Positions 1 to 11,099 of a DNA stretch of 64,000 bases are shown one piece after another (position 1 is the stretch's first letter; each line of letters starts with the position of its first letter). This DNA is from Gnetum montanum (Eukaryota > Streptophyta > Gnetopsida > Gnetales > Gnetaceae). Both the position numbers and the translations under genes were made by a program. Under the pieces are notes generated by a model. It ran no database searches. It was not told where the DNA came from and saw nothing but the letters and a program-made list of their open reading frames with translations. The stretch covers positions 261,617 to 325,616 of the forward strand of contig MNCI01002657.1 of assembly GCA_015680685.1 (NCBI GenBank), in the 5' to 3' direction.

Positions 1-66
1 ATTCATCTTTACACACCTCTTTAATACCTATCCTAAATAGTCTAATGCCTATTTAAAGTTTGAGTT

Positions 67-450
67 TTAGGTGGAGAAGTCATCCATGAAAACTTCTATA
101 CCATTGCAAATATGCTTTTGGAAGATGCTTAAGATGAGATGTTGAAAGGTAGTAGGAGTGTTACATAAGCCAAAGAGCATCTTTTTGTAGTCAAAAAGTT
201 CCCTATGAACTTGTAAATATTTTCTTTTGATTTTTTCCTTAGGTGTAATCTGGATTTGGTTATAGTTGCTATAACCATCCAAAAGGCTAGAAGACGTGTT
301 TGACTATGGTGTCTAATACTTGATTAACAAATGATAACAGAAAGTGATCTTTAAATGTTGCCATATTTAATAGTCTAAAATTTCTGCAGATCCATCATTG
401 GTTCTCTTTCTTTAATATAATTATAAGTGGAATCATTCACTCACTATCCA
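67..450 (-). pseudogene. Ty3/gypsy reverse transcriptase fragment (element A)
   Basis: A 71-codon open stretch (67-282) contains DGYSNYNQIQI and, further on, FGLCNTPTTFQ and EVFMDDFS. In this last motif the usual YxDD-type catalytic box of gypsy RT appears as FMDD. The N-terminal side (about 300-450) continues in other frames with the FRLLN-type motif. This is the palm region of a retrotransposon RT, which would copy element RNA into DNA in a cytoplasmic particle. It is broken by frameshifts upstream and cannot be functional as it stands. Lineage (tRNA-Asp-primed, Athila-like) is inferred from the relatives B, C and D. Confidence 0.88.
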
Positions 451-1029
451 TAATAGGATAGAGGAATCTAACCTTCAAAAGGTTTTCAATCTCATGTTTT
501 ATAACTTGTTTCAACTTTCAATTCAACTTGTGTTATGGTTGATGTTTGGGTTTGATGGTAGGATTTGTGTAGATTATGTACTAGCATATTATGGATCTAT
601 CTCTATGACCTTATCATATGATCAACTAGAGATTTCTAACCATCTATTCACAATTTCCAGTAGTTTTTTTTTTGTTCTTCTGTCAACTTTATACTAATGA
701 TTACTAGTTTATCATTTTTTTTAAAAAAAAACATATTCTAGGAAGTTCAATAATGTTTTTAGTTTAATTAGTTTAGAAATAGGTTCTTTTGAAACTTCTA
801 ATTCTTCCCAATCATTGTCTTTCTTGTATATGCCCTACTTGGAAGATTTATTGCCATACATTTTCTATCTCATGTAGCTTCTCTATATATGCGATGGTAG
901 ATGTTTCTTCTCGTTTCATGAAGATTGATGATTGGAAACTTTCATATGCTATCAATCATTGGATGTCTTCCTACTTAGTGGCTTCCATCTATAGGTACTT
1001 TTGCAGTCACATTTTTTCTTCAGAAGAAC

Positions 1030-1560
1030 TACATGTTATAATACTTCTTGATCTGATCATCTAAGCTTTCTACATGTAATTACATCCACTGTCATTATAT
1101 GTGATGCATGGAACTCTCTTCTTCTTAATTTTTTCATGATCAATGTCCTTTAAAATCTCCAAGGATATGTCTTTGATTCTAATCTTGGTATTAATGGTGC
1201 TTAACTAAGTCCTTCCCATAATGATGGAAAACTCCCATTTCCACTTGTCTACATGGATTACTAGGAAACATACTAGGTAGGACTACCCATTAATTGCAAT
1301 CATAATATCCTCTATCTTTCTAAAAGGAATAGTAATGGACTAGTTTGCAAGCCCTACCATGATATTAAATCTTTGAGTGGTGGTAGGTTCCATGCTTTCT
1401 ACATCTCTTGGAATATTAGATAAGCACTAAAATCTAAGTCCAATAGAGCCTTTCCTGGTGCATGTCCTACCATTTACAAATAAACTAGAGGACTTTCATG
1501 ATCTTCTCTCTTCTTGGAAAGCTTACTTGCTTTGATCTAATCAGTAATAACATGGATTAG
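1030..1560 (-). pseudogene. Retropepsin-like protease fragment (element A)
   Basis: The minus-strand translation around 1440-1475 gives GHAPGKALLDL. This aligns with NDPCKALLDSG in element C (36.6-37.1 kb), where the DSG catalytic triad is intact. Here the residues after the Asp are lost (LDLD instead of LDSG). The nucleotide stretch 1088-1135 closely resembles 36,600-36,650, the end of the protease domain in C. This would be the aspartic protease that processes Gag-Pol. It is not functional: the active site is altered and the frame broken. Confidence 0.7.
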
Positions 1561-1720
1561 CATGATAATTTGTATGTTTGAAGTTTGATTTTAAAGTAGC
1601 TCATGTGCAACTCTAAGGAAAGGACACTTCTAAGGATTTCACTTGGAACCTGTTAAACTATTATTCACTTGCATGTTCATAGCTCTAGTAGCATTTTTTT
1701 GATGTTTTTGAGAAGGTATT

Positions 1721-2543
1721 TGATGAAGTGTCATTAAGTCGATGCATCGATGGGGCTGCGTATCCGTGGCTACGTCGACGCGGCCCCATCGACGCAGCCA
1801 CCTATCCCAGCCTATAAATAAGAGGGCCCTCCACCTCACTGAGGCATATTTTTGTCAATTGTAGCTAGACTCCTGTAGTTTTTTTTTGTAGAAGTTAGAT
1901 TATTTTTGTGATGCTTGTAATTGTATGGAACCTTTATTCGAGTGTGACGTACTTGGACACGCACATGACCGAAAATAAAGATCGAGATTACTTCATCATT
2001 GCAGCATTCACTTAGTTTTAATTGTCTAGTTTAATTGTTAATTGTTATTGTTATTTATTGCTTTCTTAGTTAATATTTATTTATCATCATTTACTATTCT
2101 TGTTGTTAAATGCGGAATGAGTACGACTTAATCACGAGCATTTAAGTGTGACTACTTGGTAACCCAGCAGCGTACCTAGGATCTACGCTTGGTAGCCCCA
2201 GTAGTAGTCATGCACGAGGTCCAAGATGTGTATGGATGATTGAGGAACGGATACTCATCGCACTTAGGCTAGCTTATACTCATTTCCTATTGCTCATTAG
2301 TTTAATTAATATTATCTTCTACTGTCTCTAGGAGTAGCATTAGTTTAGGATCACATCATATGCCTCACTCTGGACTAAATCATACGTGACAAAGCAATAC
2401 TAGTCCAGGTGGGAACACAACAAACTACGATCAACGTGTAACTATCTAGATAGTACAACTAGCCTATCCACGGAGTTCGACTGGATCGTGTGTGAATGAT
2501 CATATTCGTATGGTTGAGTGTAGGGGTACCTAGCCACTCATCA
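1721..2543 (+). repeat. 5' LTR of element B
   Basis: The LTR begins TGATGAAG and ends CTCATCA, so the terminal hexamers TGATGA and TCATCA are perfect inverted repeats. The same start recurs at 6393 after a purine-rich tract. A CpG-rich block (about 1738-1802) is followed by a TATA-like CCTATAAATAAG at about 1810-1822, then a downstream AATAAA at 1973-1978. This is the expected U3-R-U5 order for a transcript starting near 1840. A short duplicated motif (CTTGGTAACCCAGCAG and CTTGGTAGCCCCAGTAG) lies at about 2155-2210. The 5 bp before the LTR are GTATT, but no matching right-hand target duplication survives. Confidence 0.9.
1810..1822 (+). promoter_or_regulatory. TATA box of the element B LTR
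   Basis: CCTATAAATAAG lies about 90 bp into the LTR, immediately downstream of the CpG-rich repeat block and upstream of an AATAAA at 1973. The position fits the U3/R boundary of an LTR promoter. Motif match only; no transcript evidence. Confidence 0.6.
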
Positions 2544-2562
2544 TTGGCATCATTGCCAGGGA
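2544..2562 (+). promoter_or_regulatory. Primer binding site, tRNA-Asp type (element B)
   Basis: TTGGCATCATTGCCAGGGA follows the LTR end immediately. It resembles the TGGCGCCGTTGCCGGGGA primer site that is usual in Athila-type Ty3/gypsy elements. The differences are mostly C to T or G to A changes plus C/A swaps. Equivalent sites occur in elements A, C and D of this window. Confidence 0.8.
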
Positions 2563-2683
2563 TGGTGCTAGTTATCTAGATTAGTTATATCATACAAGGT
2601 TGCTGCATAGGACTTAATGATATATCTCTTAGGAAGAAGAAATTATAAAAGTCACATATAAATTCACACACAACCTTACAACC

Positions 2684-4681
2684 ATGTCTCTCCTACAAAA
2701 ATATAATAATGCCACATCTAGTGAGGCAATTCATTGGAGAACCAATGAATATTATGACAATGAAGATTGGAGTACGCAACCCGAGGTGGGGATTTCTTAT
2801 AAACATAAATGAAGACAACATCGTACCAACGCACGAAAGCATAACTTACCTGATGATGATGAACCCCTACTGGTCACTACAAGCTTAATGGAAATAGAAG
2901 AGGCTGTTCGACTAGCCCACAAGCATCGTAAGGAAAGTTGTCTACCTGTGCTTGATTTAAACAAATTTCCCAAGTTTTCAGGAGGCTATGATTTAGATTT
3001 GCAACAACATTTACAAGCCTTCTACGATGTCTGTACATGGAACAATATTGATAATGGGTGGCAAAAACTTAAGCTCTTTCCTCTGACACTCGTTGGCCAA
3101 GCAAAAGTATGGTATAGGTCGTTAAAACCAAAATCAATTCGACGTTGGCCGACAATGGTAGAACTCTTCAATGAAAGATATCAAACCTATGCGAGAGTGT
3201 CAGCCTTGAGGAGACAAATCCAAGAATGGAAACAAGTGCAACATGAACCCTTGGACATGGCCTTAGAAAGATATTATGCACTGTTAAACAACTGCCCAGG
3301 CCATGGGTTCTCCGAGGAAAGGCTAATGTACCATATCATAGATGGGCTCTGTAATGAAACAAGGGAGACCCTAGGGATGTACACCCGAGGTCAACTATAT
3401 GAGCTACGGACCCATCAACTCCAAGAGCTTATTAAGTAGATAGCAAAAGAAGAAGGAGAAATAACTAAATGGGAGAATGTTGAAGGTTCTCAACAAGACC
3501 AAAATCTCAACTTAACAAGGGTCCATGATCATGAAGAGGAGAAATCCACTCACTTCAAGGAGGTGGAATCATCTTTGCCAATCCTGCAATCACTAGATGA
3601 AATTGAGGTAAAGATCAATAAGATGACGGACTGAGTACATGAAAGATGTGGAGAATATGCCAACGTTATTAGAGGAAAAACTATGCCAAATCGAGAAACA
3701 GGGTAGGACACCATGCGAAAATCAAAACAAAGGGTAGAAGAGAATAGGAATAAGAACTCAACTGCCAATCATACATATCAATGTAACGTTTGTCTATACG
3801 ATCACCCCAAAGGCCAATGTCCAGTTTTGTCACATTTACATGAGCATCGGGGAGGAATGTTACATCCAGAGTTCGTACAGAAATATTAGGTTCAACCACA
3901 GTGGCAAAAACCTCAGTCGTGGGGGAGGCCACCACCAACTGGACCATATCCTTCATATGTCGTAGCACCAAATGATTATTATGTTCAACACCCTATTTCT
4001 CCAACAAGATCAGCATCCTCTACCTCACCTCATCGTTATCATTCTCACGAGTACTATCCACCCATGTCCCCTCCAACAAGATCACCACCTCATGTGCCTT
4101 ACACTTCTCCTCAACCTCAATATTCTCGTACTTCATCCCCTTCTACATCACCGCCAGCTATGCCAGAAGATTTTGCACCACAACACCATCCTGCAAATGT
4201 TACTTGTGCTGCTACTGTCAACAGTAGTGGAGGTCCTTCACAACGTTGAAGGCGTCCCTTCTTTAGACGTGACCGTCGAAAGGGACACCATAGTTCAGAA
4301 ACCACTGCAGACGCCAACTTAGCACAAATCCAACACTGTGATGCATCTTCCTCTTTGAACCCAATGCCTCATGTTACCTTATCAAGGCCACCACTCAATA
4401 CTCCAACAACCATGGGGCCCAATGAATATTGCCACATGGGGAGACATGTTGATCCTTGCATATCATCTTACGGTCGCAAGTACCATAGTGGGTCAACTCC
4501 TTATAAATTAACCACATCTTGTAACTTGTCCCACTATGTCAACTCTAATCAAGTGTGTGAACTCCAATGGGGTAAGTATGACCAGGCCCCAATATTTTCA
4601 ACATGCAAGGATCCCCACCTTCCATTTATTAATTCTAGCCATGCTCAACCATTTAGTTATGGGGGTTATCCTCCATTCTAA
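2684..4681 (+). pseudogene. gag polyprotein, frame preserved but with six premature stops (element B)
   Basis: A single frame runs from an ATG at 2684 (121 bp past the primer site) to TAA at 4679, 665 codons. The retrotransposon Gag core lies at 2888-3439 (for example GQAKVWYRSL and LFNERYQTYARV). A CX2CX3HX4C zinc knuckle, CNVCLYDHPKGQC, follows at about 3781-3819, then a Pro/Ser/Thr-rich tail (about 3900-4250). Gag would form the particle and bind element RNA. The frame is closed by TGA at 2810, 3632 and 4247 and TAG at 3437, 3704 and 3887, with no TAA and no frameshift. This pattern points to point mutation only, probably C-to-T at CGA and CAG codons. Neighbours: LTR upstream, no pol downstream. 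Confidence 0.88.
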
Positions 4682-5787
4682 CATCACAGAATTAATAAAT
4701 GTTTTCTATTTCTTTAATTTTTCAACTTTTTGTTTTCTAGTTTTTCACCTTTTAATTTATTGTTTTATCTTTTTTGTCTTTTATCTTTTTATGAGTAATA
4801 TCATCCATGAATAAAACACTCATGTGACTCGTTGGTTGAGGTGTTATTCTATGCTATCGAGTCTTGGGTGACTAATTATTTGAACCATGGGCCCATCACA
4901 TCCACCCAACCATTCTATTAATAAGAGGTTCTGCTTTGGGTACGATGATATTCTTGACTTTTTTAAAACTTAAAATTAATTTTGTGTTCATTGTGCCCAA
5001 AGTGAAGAAGGATGGACCAAGAGGGAATGATTAGGGTGTGACATCAAGGGGACTTGTGGATCCTCTTTGGTGATGTTTGTGGGAGTTAACATGCAATGTG
5101 GTTGTACTAAGATTCTTGTAGATCTAATGAAAAATGGGAGTAAGAGTAATCAAAAGGGCACTCAAAAATCAAATACTATTCTAGGGGGTTCCACTAGAAA
5201 GACATGCACCCATGCCTGAAGGTTGGCAATTTCTCTGGATTCAATGAAGTGAAAAAAAANTCAGTTACCTCACGTCCCAATCTCTGCAATCCATTCTTCA
5301 ATTCATTCCATCTCACAGTTCATGTATTTGTGACTCATGTCTTGTATAACATTGAATTCATACCTCATCACGGTGGTATCAACATGTGTGTGTTTTGTTG
5401 CCTCGGTATAGATTACATTTAACCCTTCTAGTGCCTACGGACATCTTAAGGTGTGGTTACGTAAGGGCATATAGGTTGGAACCTGCTTTGGGGAGGACCC
5501 ACTTGTGTGACTTTTGTAATTTGTACTTGTTGCAAGCCACCACATCATCTTATACCCTCTGAGTACTTCATTGCCAAATCTATTCTTTCCTTTGTCATCA
5601 TTTTATCCAACATTCCTCAGAACCAGGTTCGACATTAAACTTTTAGGGCAACTTCCTTGAAAAATCTCTAACTCTACAATCATACTAAGTAAGGAATTCA
5701 ACATTTATTAAAAGCAATGAGTGAGGTATGAAATCATTGAACATTTTTCATTAACCTTACTAAAAATTGATGTTTGTGTGATTATAG
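4682..5787 (+). other. Gag-to-3' ORF spacer of element B, no gene recognised
   Basis: About 1.1 kb follows gag where pol would be expected. It starts with a T-rich stretch (4700-4800) and contains no RT, integrase or protease motif in any frame. The base at 5260 is an ambiguous N at the end of an A homopolymer, an assembly uncertainty. I see nothing functional here. Confidence 0.6.
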
Positions 5788-6222
5788 ATGGCCCCTAAAA
5801 GAAGACAACAAGGAGGACCTCTCAAGGTGCAACCGAATGACCTGGGGGAGGCAGAGGCTGAGGACCTCATGAAAAACATGCAGAGCAGAAGTCCATCATT
5901 CAGCATCCATCATGAAACTCTTGTTATTGCATAATCTATCCAAGCAAAGGGATGATAGGTTAGGGCCCAAGCCTATGAAGAGGAATGATGGCTAGTTGCG
6001 GCATGGCATGTCAAGGCCAATCAAGTGTTCCCATAGCTGTCGTGTTCATGAAAAGTGCCGACTCCATCAAACATTGGAACATCAGCATGGATGGCTCATA
6101 ATCCTCAGATAGAAGAGGAGAAATGTTAGGTGATTCTTCAATGGTATCAATCTTAGAAGCCTGATGCACAAGACAAAGGAAAGGCACCCATAGAGGAGCC
6201 ACCAGTACCAGGAACCCCATGA
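5788..6222 (+). pseudogene. 3' ORF remnant of element B, starts MAPKRRQQGG
   Basis: From an ATG at 5788 a frame opens with a basic start (MAPKRRQQGG) and an acidic stretch, stops at 5932, and continues with further stops to about 6222, where a Pro-rich segment (EEPPVPGTP) sits. It occupies the same place, between the coding region and the PPT, as the long extra ORF in element C. It may be the shrunken equivalent, but I see no clear residue-level match. Function unknown; the basic N-terminus could be a nuclear or nucleic-acid-binding signal (inference). Confidence 0.45.
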
Positions 6223-6378
6223 GTTCCACAAGTTTTGTCTTTTGTGTCTGTGTCCAAATTTTTTTTAATTCTCCATTGTGGCATGAATAAATTTCTAGTT
6301 AGTCAATAATCCCATACCTATCCACTGTGTATTCAATTGAGCTTGTTCCTCACTTTGACTCGAGGACAAGTTTTTACT

Positions 6379-6392
6379 TAGCCGTGGGGGTA
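6379..6392 (+). promoter_or_regulatory. Polypurine tract of element B
   Basis: TAGCCGTGGGGGTA directly precedes the 3' LTR start TGATGAAG at 6393. Element C has the equivalent tract in reverse next to its left LTR (TACCCCCATGACTAAG, 28212-28227). This is the plus-strand priming site. Confidence 0.7.
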
Positions 6393-6410
6393 TGATGAAG
6401 TGTCATTAAG
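6393..6410 (+). repeat. 3' LTR stub of element B (18 bp)
   Basis: TGATGAAGTGTCATTAAG is identical to the first 18 bp of the 5' LTR at 1721. After it the sequence changes abruptly to LINE-derived DNA. Confidence 0.85.
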
Positions 6411-7690
6411 TATGATGAATATGGAGGGATTATGCTAATGAAACATAATATGAAGCTTTCGGAGAGAGTCATAGAGTAGCATTTTAGACTTTAATTAGCA
6501 TTATTAGAAAATCAATTTAGATTTATGCTAGGGAGATATGCTATAGAGGTTATTTTCTTGATATGATAATCAATGAAGAAATTTAAGAAACATAGAAAAA
6601 ATATACATATGATCTTCATTGAGTTATAAAATGTGCATGATAGAGTGCCTAAAGATATTTTTTGGTGGGCCTTCAAGAGGAAAAACATCTATCATAAATA
6701 TATTAAACTAATTTAAGACATGTATGAAGGAGCTACCACTAAAATTAGAATAGCTTATGGAAAAACATTTAATTTCTTGGTTATAGTAGGTCTACATTAG
6801 GGATCTATGGTTATTCCATACTTATGTGCCATTACTATGGATGAATTAACAAAGGAATTACAAGATGAAATCCCTTGGTGTATGCCATTTATATATAATA
6901 TTGTTATGGTGGATAGAGAGATTAAGAAAATATTGCTTCTAAAATGAAGAAGTAGAGACATGCTTTAGAATTAAAAGGCTTAAAAATTAGTAGAAGTAAC
7001 ATAAAATGTTTGGAATGTAATTTTAATAACAACATAAATAGTGGTAAAGTATAAGTGATAATTAAAATTCAAAAAGTTCCCCAATGAAAATAGTTCTACT
7101 ACCTAGGATTAATCCTCTAATTAGATGGTAAAATTACTAAATATATATGAAATTGAATTAAGGTAGGATTGTTAAAATGGAGACATGCTAGTGATGCTCT
7201 ATGTAATAAAAGAATACCAATAAAATTGAAGAGGATATTTTACAAGACAATAATAAGACTTACTATTTTATATGGTGCTAAATTTTAGGTAGTACAAAAG
7301 AAGCATGAATAGCAAATTAGTATGGTAGAAATGAAAATGCTTAGATGAATGTTGAATGTTACTAAAAAAGATAAATTGCATAACATAAATATTAGAGGAA
7401 GGCTTTGAGTAACTTCTATTTTAGATAACCCACAAGAATGATGGCTTAGATGGTTTTGAGATGTGCAAAGAAGATTAAACAATGAGCCTATAAAAAAAGG
7501 TTGCTACATCAATATTTCAAGAAAGCCACCGAAAGGAAGACCAAAGAAGACATGAGAGAAAGAAATTAAATGTGATTTGAAGAAACTACAAATAAAAAAT
7601 AACTAGCTCTTTATAGAGGTGAATGATGAAAAAAACTCATGTACCAAACCCGATTTTGTTAGGACAAGGCTAGGATAATGGTAATGATGA
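6411..7690 (+). mobile_element. 5'-truncated RTE-like LINE, RT and C-terminal region
   Basis: Broken frames give the plant RTE-type LINE order. KLSERVIE appears near 6450 and DMYEGATTKIRTAYGKTF-type sequence at about 6718-6775 (here with substitutions). A VGLHQGS-like block follows at about 6785-6805, then MDELTKELQDEIPWCMPF at about 6838-6892. After that come the C-terminal KLKG, LYGA and MLR motifs (7220-7350) and a C-terminal box near 7640-7670. The 3' end carries the characteristic run of GATGATGAT (about 7680-7695). The element copied itself by target-primed reverse transcription. It has lost its 5' part and has many stops. It abuts the LTR stub of B without a visible target duplication. 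Confidence 0.8.
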
Positions 7691-9729
7691 TGATATGTGT
7701 TTTGATGAACTTTTCTTATAATGCACAAGCTCCTAACTCCTGTAGATGTTACATAATAGAGAAACATCCATTAGAATATTCTTACTAATACAAGTTACAT
7801 CTATCATCATTAGACTCTAAGTTAGTAACCTCTTCTACTGCAAAAACCTTGCTTTTCTACTTTTACATATCATTTCTTGCTTCCTTACTATTTTTCTTAT
7901 CTTTGTCTTTTAAGTGTAGTTGTGAATTTCTCATTCACTAAGTTTCATTTTTTCCATCATTGCTGCAATATCTAAAATTAATTTTTGGATTGGAAAAGTC
8001 TTTCATTGGATCACCTCCTCCATAGCATCTTCATACTTCCTTGTTTTGCAAGTATGTACATATCTTTTGCAAAGAGATGTATCTCTATTATACTCTTCTA
8101 TGCTCTCTTTCTTCTTCAACTCTCCTTTATTTTTTGTAACTTGATCAATTAATCTTTGAATTTCAAAAGTCTTTCTTTGGCATCAAATCCAAGTGTTTTC
8201 CTTGTTTTGTTTTGTATCTTATCTATAATGTGTCTCAACTATTCTCTTTGAGAAAAGCCATGGCTTAGATACCTAGGTAATAATGAATAGTATATGTTCA
8301 AGATGGCATCAAGAGATTCATAATTGCCTTACTTCCATCCTTAAATTTTTTTTCTCAAGATGGAGACTCTAGAATATGTTTGATATTTGTCATATTTTAG
8401 CTCTAACATCATACTCCATCTCTTGTTAAAGTCTAGTTCAAAGGATCAATACTAGCTTTCCACTTCTTTGATGAGTATCCTATAGAATAGCATAAGCTTT
8501 TACAAGTCATTCTTGGTATTTTGCAAGTCATAGACATCATGGAAGGCTTACAAATAATATTGTGGATCAACATTTTAGCCTTTATCAAATTTAAAAATGT
8601 TGTTTAGGTCAAGTCATTTGATGTGGTTATCCCTTTGTTGTCTAGTTTTAATATAAATAATCTCCCTAATGTTAATCATGCTTTTAATAGCAAGCAAGGA
8701 TTCATCATAATTGTCATGTTCATCATGGTTTATATCATGACCATGACCTATCCTATGATGGTTGCTATGTATTCTTTACTTTTGATGTCCTCTTTCTTAA
8801 ATTCTATCTTTACCACATCTATAATTTCTACCTTCCTTTCCATCATGTTTTCTTCTATCGTATCCACCTAATCATTTATCGTTACCCATTCATACTTGGT
8901 AATGGTTATCTTGGTTAGAGCTTGATGATAAGAATGAAGAAAATGATGAAGAACTAGGAGATTCATGCTAACTTGCTCTCATTCTATAATCCCTTTGGTT
9001 ATCTTTGGGTGGCCTACTAGAAGACTTAGGCATGGAGGTCCCCCCTATGTTGGGCCCTATTCTTTGTTGCTTTTGGTTGCTTACTAAGACTGAATGTAAC
9101 CATGAATTTGTAATATCATTTGCATTGAAGGAAGGAGGATTTTGGCAATTGGATCTACTTGAGTGATAATCTATGTTCTCCTTTTCTAACTGCAATGTTA
9201 GTGGGGTGGTATTCTCATTTCTTTTTTCTACTTCATGGTGTGCCTCCATGAAATAATCTTTGTGAATTTAGGCTTTAGTGAGTTTGTGGGGCTTAGATAT
9301 TTCATCAACTACATTGTAGTCAATGACAACTACTTCTACTTTAACTTTCATCAATACTAGCATGAGCTTTGATGGAGTTGAATGGTCAAGTGACAACACA
9401 ATGTTATCTTCTAGGTTAACAAATCTCATCTATTTGTCCTAATAAAGGATGAAGATAAAGTTTAGATAATAAGGATCTAGATGTTGCTAGATAATTTTAA
9501 CTTGGTAGGGTACATCATATTTGCTTCTAATTGCTTTATCATGTTCCTTGGTAGAATCTATAATAGGTGGAGAATTGGATTTATGAGAAAAAGAAATTTT
9601 GGTTTACTTTATGCATCTTAACAAATAAGAGCATCTTTTAATAGATAATTTTTTAGTCTTAACAACAATCATGAAGTACTTGAACTAATATAATTCACTA
9701 GTACCTATCCCTAGCAGTGATGTCAAAGA
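7690..9729 (-). pseudogene. Element A, right part: gag remnant and leader
   Basis: The minus strand resumes element A at the zinc-knuckle end of gag (about 7730-7860 corresponds to 37,735-37,860 in element C). It continues through the Gag core (about 8200-8620, matching 38,220-38,660 in C) and an N-terminal region (8968-9249 is the longest open piece, 93 codons). The primer site at 9711-9729 ends the interior. Stops and frameshifts are everywhere. Together with 1-1720 it shows that B and the LINE lie inside A. Confidence 0.75.
9711..9729 (-). promoter_or_regulatory. Primer binding site of element A (decayed)
   Basis: On the minus strand this reads TTGACATCACTGCTAGGGA, aligning with TTGGCATCATTGCCAGGGA of element B. 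It lies exactly between gag leader and LTR-like sequence, as expected for a minus-strand element. Confidence 0.65.
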
Positions 9730-9858
9730 TAAGCAACGAGTAGTCCCTATGCTTAATCACACAAATTACAAGAATTTATTTATGATATTATTATAATACA
9801 TCGACTAGACTAGTGGGATAGTTAGATTAGATTATAGGTTGCTATCTTCCTAATTATT
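9730..9858 (-). repeat. Partial 5' LTR of element A
   Basis: The first about 45 bp (AGATAAGCAACGAGTAGTCC and on) align with the inner end of element C's right LTR at 39726. After that the match fades, and the sequence ends at the LTR of element G. Only a stub of the LTR is left. Confidence 0.55.
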
Positions 9859-10353
9859 GTGACATCCCATTCCTGAATGATAATGATTATGATTGATCAT
9901 TGCATAGAATCATCTTTTAATGTTGCAAAAAACTCAATAAATGCATTGGAAACATGAAAGTAATGGTGCTCAAATTAATATGAATTAAAAGAATAACAGA
10001 CTTTATTAATAAAATTATCTAAGTACACTGTCAACACCCTTGGTTTTATCTTTTTGTGATACCGAGTACCCTTGGAAGTAACCAACATTGCAATTGCAGT
10101 TAGGACATAAGACTATAGAAGTGATTAGTCCATTCTTGTTCCACTTTTCCTAGCCCTCATCACTTGCTATTGTTGGCTTTGTAACTCCATTCTTGGCATG
10201 ACCTCTAAACTTTCAACCTTAAATGTCACAAGTCAAACCCCTTCCTAAAAGGTACTTTGAATAGTTACAACTCCTCATAATAAGACATCCCTTGATTCGA
10301 TGGTTTATTACATTATTAATAATACACCTCTATCCTTAACAATGGACAAGATA
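9859..10353 (-). repeat. 3' LTR of element G
   Basis: Bounded by TGTGACATCCC on the left and by the PPT on the right (the inner edge reads TATCTTG on the minus strand, a decayed TG). About 495 bp. There is no second copy in the window, so the extent rests on the termini and the PPT only. Confidence 0.5.
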
Positions 10354-10373
10354 TTACAATCTACCTCCCTAAG
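10354..10373 (-). promoter_or_regulatory. Polypurine tract of element G
   Basis: On the minus strand this reads CTTAGGGAGGTAGATTGTAA. It resembles the purine tract found just before the 3' LTR in plant Del/Tekay chromoviruses and sits directly beside the LTR edge. Confidence 0.6.
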
Positions 10374-11099
10374 AATTATGCTTGTCCTCAAGCTCCTATT
10401 CAATGTCTAGCTACTCTGCAGTTACATCCTCAATGTGCTCCTCATGCTTAGCTGTAATATTATCATTATTATCATATGTACAAAAACTACATATTTTTCT
10501 CTTAATAATTTCTACTTATCAAAAAATTAATTAACTTATTCGTTATCATGATGCTAAAAAAATGAGGATATAATTTGAGGATGAACTCCCTATTTTTCCA
10601 AGTTTGTTGGTCATAGTTTAACTAGTGGACAAGTACTTTGATAATTATTTTATACTAAAGCTTGTTTGTTCTTTGACCTTTAATAACAATTACCTTAACC
10701 TCAAATTTTTTGTTAGATCTAAAGGATAGGTTATTCTAATCCAACAATAAGATATATCATTTTTATGGAACTTCTTTGATAGGCTCACATGAAAGATAGT
10801 ATGAATCTTTAAATTCATTAGAAGATTTAGCTAGTATGCTACTTCACCAATTTGTTCTAAGAATTTGAAAGGATCAGAATATTGATGCATTAATTTTGTA
10901 TATCTCCCTAATGTCAAAGAATTTCTTATTGGTTTTACCCTTAATAATACTTGGTATTATATCTGGAACTTCTTCTTAAGACAATATTGATTAACATATC
11001 CTTTGTACTTATCTTGAGCTACTTGTAGATTCTATTTTACCCTTCTAACAATATTTTTTTATAATTTTCATTTCATCTTCTTTCCATTTTTCTCTTACT

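Larger units (their letters stand above)
1..1720 (-). mobile_element. Element A, left part: decayed Ty3/gypsy pol (RT to protease)
   Basis: Read on the minus strand this is the 3' half of a Ty3/gypsy element. The RT core lies at 67-450 and a protease-like stretch at about 1030-1560. The stretch between them (about 450-1030) corresponds to the protease-RT linker, but I recognise no domain in it. The order matches element C at 35.4-37.1 kb, and many short words are shared with it, so the two belong to the same family. Stops and frameshifts are dense, so the copy is old. It is cut at 1720 by the LTR of element B, and its gag half resumes near 7690. The window edge truncates the rest of pol. Confidence 0.85.
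1721..6410 (+). mobile_element. Element B: non-autonomous gag-only LTR retrotransposon
   Basis: The 5' LTR (1721-2543) is followed directly by a tRNA-Asp-type primer site, a gag frame (2684-4681), about 1.1 kb without a recognised domain, a second short ORF remnant (5788-6222), a purine-rich tract and the first 18 bp of a 3' LTR. No protease, RT, RNase H or integrase motif occurs anywhere in the 3.85-kb interior. The layout therefore fits the gag-only (TR-GAG or LARD-like) class, mobilised in trans by relatives such as C or D. It interrupts element A. The 3' LTR is cut at 6410 by a LINE fragment. Confidence 0.85.

Noticed and set aside
494-1064. Short plus-strand open frames (494-697, 789-1064) as host genes
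   Set aside because: They lie antisense to the recognisable RT-protease region of element A and show no independent motif.
5240-5275. Break in sequence at the N as an assembly gap joining unrelated contigs
   Set aside because: Only one N after an A run, with the same element B context on both sides; more likely a base-call ambiguity.
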